A DNA stretch of 9,070 bases from Candidatus Coatesiibacteriota bacterium (lineage in GTDB: Bacteria; RBG-13-66-14). The notes beneath the pieces were generated by a model. That model was given only the letters and a program-made list of their open reading frames with translations, was not told the DNA's origin and ran no database searches. Position numbers and translations under genes: made by a program. Below, piece by piece: positions 6,601-9,070 of this stretch. The DNA lies in contig WJMB01000196.1 of assembly GCA_014728185.1 (NCBI GenBank), positions 1 through 9,070 of the forward strand, given 5' to 3'. The number at the start of each line of letters is the position of its first letter. The stretch's first letter is position 1.

Positions 6601-6854
6601 CGCTGCGCGAGCAGGAGACCCTGCTGCGTCGCCTCCTCGACGCCCAGCGCTCGCTCAACAACGAGGAGCTGACCCGGCGTCGCGAAGCCCGGGCCGCCGG
6701 TGACTACCGCAGTGATCCGCCGCCGCCGCTCTCCATCGAGCCCGGGGCCGCCGAGGGAACGCTGCGGCCCGCCGAGGAGCGCCTGGAAATAGAGCTGTTC
6801 TGGCCCGAGTACCGCCGGGCCATCCTCGAGTACCTCAAGCGCCTGGCCGAGTAG
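3633..6854 (+). CDS. Giant membrane-anchored coiled-coil protein, DUF4175-like architecture
   Basis: This 1073-aa protein starts at GTG 3633. Hydrophobic segments at about residues 22-45, 48-69 and 138-157 predict three N-terminal membrane helices. Residues 170-485 are beta-rich, with repeated Pro-Gly turns and strands such as LSALAVRVVPPAYTSLEP and PPTIELLEP, suggesting Ig-like extracytoplasmic domains. From about 495 to 1013 the chain is Glu/Leu/Ala/Arg-rich and almost entirely helical, with many EEL repeats: a long coiled coil. Residues 868-914 (beginning ASLNNLTLRLLELQRQAARN and continuing to GLNQDT) and the end (FWPEYRRAILEYLKRLAE) resemble, from memory, large DUF4175-type proteins encoded beside MoxR/BatA-type genes. 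None of those neighbours is present here. The probable role is structural or scaffolding in the envelope; no enzymatic motif is visible. The gene has its own promoter. CDS certain; family assignment moderate. Confidence 0.9.
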   Translation: MNTVLPSLVRLRRRLALVRAARRLLLILFCLGAPLPPALALAALGGPWWAAWTLWLGVAALLGVILLRGLAPAPDLRAAARRAGRRHPELGDELESALELAWSDDPYGRLQVERARRLAAACGLPDSIPLGGELRRPLGAATGLVVLYLLTALVAPQLYHHGWRGLRGLSVEPPAPALLAVTPGDARLRPGETVTIEASFDRSPLEPRLELRRAAGEPWRALPLTPQTPTRHVRELEPLDVLETARLEYRVVHADGAGEVHRLELIPAPRLSALAVRVVPPAYTSLEPRELPAGSGAVTAPRGARVEFEARVEPALESAALRLSAGGDRPLSPRFDADGADVSGAFTLSGDGRWSLGFLSQDGLEGASPDYRLVALPDEPPTIELLEPLGAYELDATMSVPLACRVADDYGAARLELLYTRNGETEVRELARGLGTAARVDYRWDLAGIELLPGDELACRLRVLDNNAVDGPGVALSPVFTVRFPGVEEFMDEGLLAGDDEALEELDQREELQSRELEELARRHRGDEEVSWEERRALEELTAEQERIVARAEETLHELDSRIEALDRENLLTPESLAKLNEVQRLLHESLDDELRRGLEELQRAVDERLERGRLEELAREFTQSREEFEEQLERMEELLQRARAEQRLAELAAEALETARRAAENAAEPTRAAGEELAESSRELAAEAAETSELLSGVADDDVFSQAGERVARAGEELRASETARSLEESAADARSAEAGAAELADFSEELASALAELRSGQHEQLQRVLASQVNALLLLAEDFSATRRAAEVGAIDNTELGRRLAAAAAGLRRVRLGVEEAYRRTAAFDTGIADGLERLAAELDEGAAGSAAGDKAPVRRLGEQLASLNNLTLRLLELQRQAARNQSGTGLSEMMARLGELAAQQQGLNQDTAAASGGGTPMPNGDSRGGPPSLRSLAARQAAIRQALEELGTGAGEVEGLLGDLGELAGQAGEIEGRLSAGALGPETLREQETLLRRLLDAQRSLNNEELTRRREARAAGDYRSDPPPPLSIEPGAAEGTLRPAEERLEIELFWPEYRRAILEYLKRLAE

Positions 6855-7283
6855 CTACTCCTCGCCGGCGAAGGCCGATAGGATCGCCGCGATAGTCCAG
6901 CGCAGCTCCTCCTCGTCGGACTCCTCGTCAATGATCCGCACGATCAGAATCGTGGTTCCGTTGACGGCCCAGCGGGTGCGCGGGGCCTCGCCCAGGGCCT
7001 CCCCCATCTCGACGGCGGTGCGGTAGTCGTCGTAGAGCAGGCAGGCCAGCTCCAGCCCCGTTCCGGGCACCGACCAGTACAGGGCGCTCCGGGCGCCGTA
7101 GAGCTCGCGCTCGGCGGTGTCGAGCTCGACCAGCTCCCAGTCCTCGCCCGCCGCCGCCGTCTCCAGGCGGTAGCGAGCCACCTCCAGGCCCGTGCGGGGC
7201 GTCGCGGCCTCGCCGCCCAGATTCGGGCTCCAGGCGGCCGCAAGCAGTAAGACCGCCAGCAATGTCGTCAGGGTCCGGGTCAT
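6855..7283 (-). CDS. Small exported protein, function unknown
   Basis: This 142-aa protein has a clear signal peptide: MTRT, then the hydrophobic stretch LLAVLLLAAAW, with a likely cleavage around residues 24-28 (GGEA-ATP). The frame is open upstream to 7394, but the ATG at 7283-7281 is chosen because it begins the signal sequence and has GGAGG four bases upstream. The mature part is acidic, with one cysteine at residue 81 (LELACLLYDDY), a strand pair near NGTTILIVRIIDEE (108-121) and a C-terminal helix (RWTIAAILSAFAGEE). No lipobox cysteine is present, so it is periplasmic or secreted, not a lipoprotein. It converges on the giant gene with no gap between stop codons. I recognise no family. 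Confidence 0.78.
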   Translation of the reverse strand: MTRTLTTLLAVLLLAAAWSPNLGGEAATPRTGLEVARYRLETAAAGEDWELVELDTAERELYGARSALYWSVPGTGLELACLLYDDYRTAVEMGEALGEAPRTRWAVNGTTILIVRIIDEESDEEELRWTIAAILSAFAGEE

Positions 7284-7322
7284 CGCTCCTCCGTGTCGTT
7301 GCCGTTGCGGTTCAAGTGAAAT

Positions 7323-7349
7323 ACGCCGCCGTTGATCCGGCGGCGTTTT
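7323..7349 (+). terminator. Strong hairpin with short T tail, likely plus-strand terminator
   Basis: ACGCCGCCG (7323-7331) pairs perfectly with CGGCGGCGT (7338-7346) around TTGATC. It is followed by T residues to 7349. It is the first T-tailed stem I can see on the plus strand downstream of the giant gene. On the minus strand it would lie in the leader of the exported-protein gene, about 40 bases before its ATG. Confidence 0.55.
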
Positions 7350-7399
7350 CGCTTCAACGGTTGGAAATGTCATTAGAAGATGGACAGGCATCAATCTTT

Positions 7400-7460
7400 A
7401 GGCTTCATGGAGCGTGATCGGACCAAATCAGGCTGGTTGGGAGCGGTTTGCTGGACCGTT
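7400..7460 (+). repeat. Repeat block A, copy 2
   Basis: Ungapped match to 2144-2204 (54 of 61). Of the three A-type termini it is the closest to the inverted terminus at 72-115. Confidence 0.85.
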
Positions 7461-7522
7461 ATCCCCAACCCGGAAATACGCCGTTTTGATCAAGCATTCA
7501 CTTGGCATGCCCTTGTTGCCTG

Positions 7523-7598
7523 TTATTAATACACTTAAGAGTCAATAGCATTCTGCTGTCAGGGAGAAATACAAGCGGGCTGATATCAGGATTTGCCA
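7523..7598 (+). repeat. Repeat block B, copy 2
   Basis: About 78% identical to 2591-2665 with one extra base. The codon aligned with the ATG at 2605 is AAG here, and an in-frame TAG follows two codons later, so the core is not conserved as coding sequence. Confidence 0.8.
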
Positions 7599-7631
7599 CA
7601 GATTGCTCTATTTTTGCCGTCACTTTCCGAC

Positions 7632-7721
7632 TACCCGCCTCGCTACAATGACATGAGGATCATCACGCGTATTATCATCAGGTTACGATCAAGATATGCT
7701 TCGGACCGGGTATATGATCCC
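7632..7721 (+). repeat. Repeat block C, copy 2
   Basis: It aligns with 3066-3155, best at 7670-7695 (22 of 26). The outer end is more worn than in copy 1. Confidence 0.6.
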
Positions 7722-8071
7722 GATCATGAACAGATCGTCAACTAATGCCATCCGGCACGATCAGCGGTTACCGTCTTTCAAGTCGGTTTGCGGCAATCAA
7801 GCTCGACTCGCTTTCGATGCTGCCGTGAGTCGGAAAGCTGTCGGTCCCGTTGGGCATCCTGGAGGCTTTTAATGACGGACAGGCTGACAGCAGGAAAGGG
7901 CCTGGTTTGGTAGCAGTAACAGCCACTCAACGAATTGACGTCCCGCACGAAGCAGGTATCAAGAACCTTCCACGATGCGGCTTCCTGCTTAGCCGAGAAT
8001 AGCCCAATTTGTATGGTGCTATCCAGCGGTTTCAGGTTACGGCCCTGGACCCGCCCGCTTCCACCCGTACT
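7722..8071. other. Gene-free stretch between the short element and queC
   Basis: No coding frame, RNA gene or T-tailed terminator is supported. A 7-bp inverted pair, AAGCAGG with CCTGCTT, lies near 7950-7990. The 10-base string TCAGGTTACG at 8032-8041 repeats one inside the short element, which is probably chance. Confidence 0.5.
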
Positions 8072-8731
8072 CTACTTGGCGAAGCGTTCGTCCAGGCTCA
8101 ACTCGTTGGCTTCCAGGGCGGCCTTGAGCCGGCGGCAGCTCGGGCAGGTGCCGCACATCCGCCCGGCCTCGTCGGGGGCCCGGTAGCAGGAGTAAATATC
8201 ATCGAGGGAGTGGCCCTGGGCGACGAGACGGGCGATGATCTCCCGCTTGCCATAGTCGACCGTCGGCGCGGCTGCCTGGACACGACCGGCGGTGGCCAGG
8301 AAGATGAAGTGGTTGGCGGCCTCGAGGAAGGCCGAGGTGTTGTCGGCGAACTCGCGGGCCTCCTCGGCGTTGAGCCCCAGCCCCACGGCGGGGAGCTTGA
8401 GCGATTCGGCGAAAGCCGCTCCGATGGAGTAGAGCAGGGCGTTGCGCGCCGGCACCCAAAGCTGGTCGATGCCGCCCTCGTCGTCCAGGGGGGCGTTGAT
8501 CAGCCCGCTGGTGAACTCGAGCTGGTGGTAGATATCGATCCGGGTGCGGTAAAGCCGCACGCCGAGGTGCGCCGACTGCCGCTGGGCGGCGATCAACTCG
8601 CCCGGGGCGGCCTTCTGGCCGTAGTCGACCCAGAGGGCGGCGGCCAGGTCGCCGCGCGCGTAGAGGTCCGCCGCGGCGCCGAAGGAGTCCAGGCCGCCGG
8701 AGAGCATCAGGAGGGTCTTGGGTCGCTTCAT
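8072..8731 (-). CDS. queC: 7-cyano-7-deazaguanine (preQ0) synthase QueC
   Basis: QueC converts 7-carboxy-7-deazaguanine and ammonia to preQ0 at the cost of ATP, in the cytosol, in the queuosine pathway. The 219-aa length is typical. The PP-loop ATP-binding motif SGGLDS lies at residues 11-16, followed by the family's VDYGQK (35-40), VPARN (93-97) and a GKREII segment (161-166). Four zinc-ligand cysteines occur at 182 (SCY) and 193, 196 and 199 (CGTCPSC). The ATG at 8731 has GGGAGA eight bases upstream. Residues 121-139 (NAEEAREFADNTSAFLEAA) differ from the DYSGYPDCR form common in bacterial QueC and, from memory, look closer to the PDNS form of archaeal-type members. It is encoded about 250 bases downstream of a probable queD on the same strand. 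Confidence 0.93.
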   Translation of the reverse strand: MKRPKTLLMLSGGLDSFGAAADLYARGDLAAALWVDYGQKAAPGELIAAQRQSAHLGVRLYRTRIDIYHQLEFTSGLINAPLDDEGGIDQLWVPARNALLYSIGAAFAESLKLPAVGLGLNAEEAREFADNTSAFLEAANHFIFLATAGRVQAAAPTVDYGKREIIARLVAQGHSLDDIYSCYRAPDEAGRMCGTCPSCRRLKAALEANELSLDERFAK

Positions 8732-8872
8732 GTCCGCAATCTCCCGGGCATCTGGCTGCGTGGTCGGAGCGAATCGGGATGGGGTTCAAGTACCGGCGGC
8801 GGGCCGCGCAAATGAATCAACGTGTTCATCTCGAGGAGCAGGGAAGCCGATGAGTCAAGGGCGCGCGTTTCT

Positions 8873-8906
8873 GGTGACCGTATCGAGGCGGCCGTCACCG
8901 ATACGG
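8873..8906. promoter_or_regulatory. Interleaved inverted repeats between queD and queC
   Basis: GGTGAC (8873-8878) is inverse to GTCACC (8894-8899), and CCGTATCG (8878-8885) is inverse to CGATACGG (8899-8906). The two pairings interleave, so as RNA they form either alternative stems or a tight pseudoknot. They lie about 150 bases upstream of queC in its transcribed direction. The sequence does not fit the preQ1 riboswitch consensus that I know. Confidence 0.4.
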
Positions 8907-8978
8907 CATCTCTTCCGGCGGCTTGGGACTGCTCAATCCGCCGCTTGACAGCTATAACCAACTCCGTCCCGGGCAGCT

Positions 8979-9070
8979 CTAGCCGTCGGGGCGCCAGGCG
9001 GCGCGGGAGCGCGGCGATTCGTGGACCCGCACCTCGAAGACGCGCACCGGCGGGTTCTCGTCGGCCAGGG
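8979..9070 (-). CDS. queD: C-terminal end of probable QueD (6-carboxytetrahydropterin synthase), cut by the window edge
   Basis: Only the last 29 codons are visible, in a frame entering from the right edge and ending at TAG 8981-8979. The segment ENPPVRVFEVRVHESPRSRA matches the closing part of the 6-pyruvoyl-tetrahydropterin-synthase/QueD family. There a final strand, V-x-V-x-E-T/S, supplies a conserved glutamate (here the E of VHES). QueD makes 6-carboxy-5,6,7,8-tetrahydropterin from dihydroneopterin triphosphate, the step two reactions before QueC. The zinc histidines and catalytic residues are outside the window. The neighbouring queC on the same strand supports the call. The gap of about 250 bases to queC is large for an operon. 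Confidence 0.68.
   Translation of the reverse strand, partial: LADENPPVRVFEVRVHESPRSRAAWRPDG

Larger units (their letters stand above)
7400..7721 (+). mobile_element. Short, MITE-like copy of the repeat element (about 320 bp)
   Basis: It carries the same left terminus, core and right terminus as the element at 2144-3155, in the same order and orientation. The two internal segments of roughly 390 and 400 bases are reduced to about 60 and 35 bases. The left end begins AGGCTTCATGGAGCGTGATC. The right end, read on the minus strand from 7721, begins GGGATCATATACC and is degenerate. It contains no coding frame. It may be an internal deletion derivative of a longer element, or both copies may descend from a still longer parent. 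No clean target-site duplication flanks it. Confidence 0.58.

Noticed and set aside
8032..8041. TCAGGTTACG shared with the short element
   Set aside because: Ten bases without flanking similarity is compatible with chance.
8009..8815. Long plus-strand open frame opposite queC
   Set aside because: It is the antisense shadow of a GC-rich gene with clear QueC motifs; its Gly/Val/Glu composition fits no family.
8945..8958. TTGACA followed closely by TATAAC on the plus strand
   Set aside because: Spacing of two bases is incompatible with a sigma-70 promoter, and no plus-strand gene follows.
8728..8961. 77-codon minus-strand frame between queD and queC
   Set aside because: No family, no Shine-Dalgarno seen, low-complexity end. 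It overlaps the queC start and covers the interleaved repeats.

Overview
The window looks like a bacterial chromosome segment. Genes are GC-rich, starts include GTG and TTG, Shine-Dalgarno-like purine runs precede several starts, and two sigma-70-like promoters can be read. The phylum cannot be fixed from these genes. A queuosine/7-deazapurine gene pair, a lone universal-stress protein and a giant membrane-anchored coiled-coil protein of DUF4175-like architecture fit an uncultivated Gram-negative-type bacterium, but that is inference.

Layout: (1) 1-163 holds the inverted end of a repeat element. (2) 164-1095, minus strand, is a translationally coupled pair of small multi-pass membrane proteins. 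(3) 1096-1453 is the region between divergent genes, with an extended -10 promoter overlain by an inverted repeat. (4) 1454-1870, plus, is a compact universal-stress-protein domain. (5) 1871-3230 is a visibly AT-richer gene desert containing a 1.0-kb element with degenerate terminal inverted repeats (2144-3155). (6) 3263-3442, plus, is a 59-aa two-helix membrane protein too short for ordinary gene calling, followed by a clean intrinsic terminator. (7) 3633-6854, plus, is a 1073-aa protein with three N-terminal membrane helices, a beta-rich region and a very long Glu/Leu-rich coiled coil. (8) 6855-7283, minus, is a small exported protein whose stop codon abuts the stop of the giant gene with no gap. 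(9) 7400-7721 is a shorter, internally deleted relative of the 1.0-kb element. (10) 7722-8071 shows nothing recognisable. (11) 8072-8731, minus, is queC; 8979-9070, minus, is the 3' end of what is probably queD.

How the genes work together: QueD and QueC act in succession in the preQ0 pathway (6-carboxytetrahydropterin, then via QueE 7-carboxy-7-deazaguanine, then preQ0), so the right edge is part of a queuosine-precursor locus. The remaining genes show no shared pathway. Several are membrane or envelope proteins of unknown role.

The least ordinary feature is the interspersed repeat family. Related termini occur three times in one orientation class and twice in the opposite one, bounding a long and a short version that share an internal core. 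This looks like a decayed TIR-type mobile element and a MITE-like derivative. No transposase is recognisable inside either copy.
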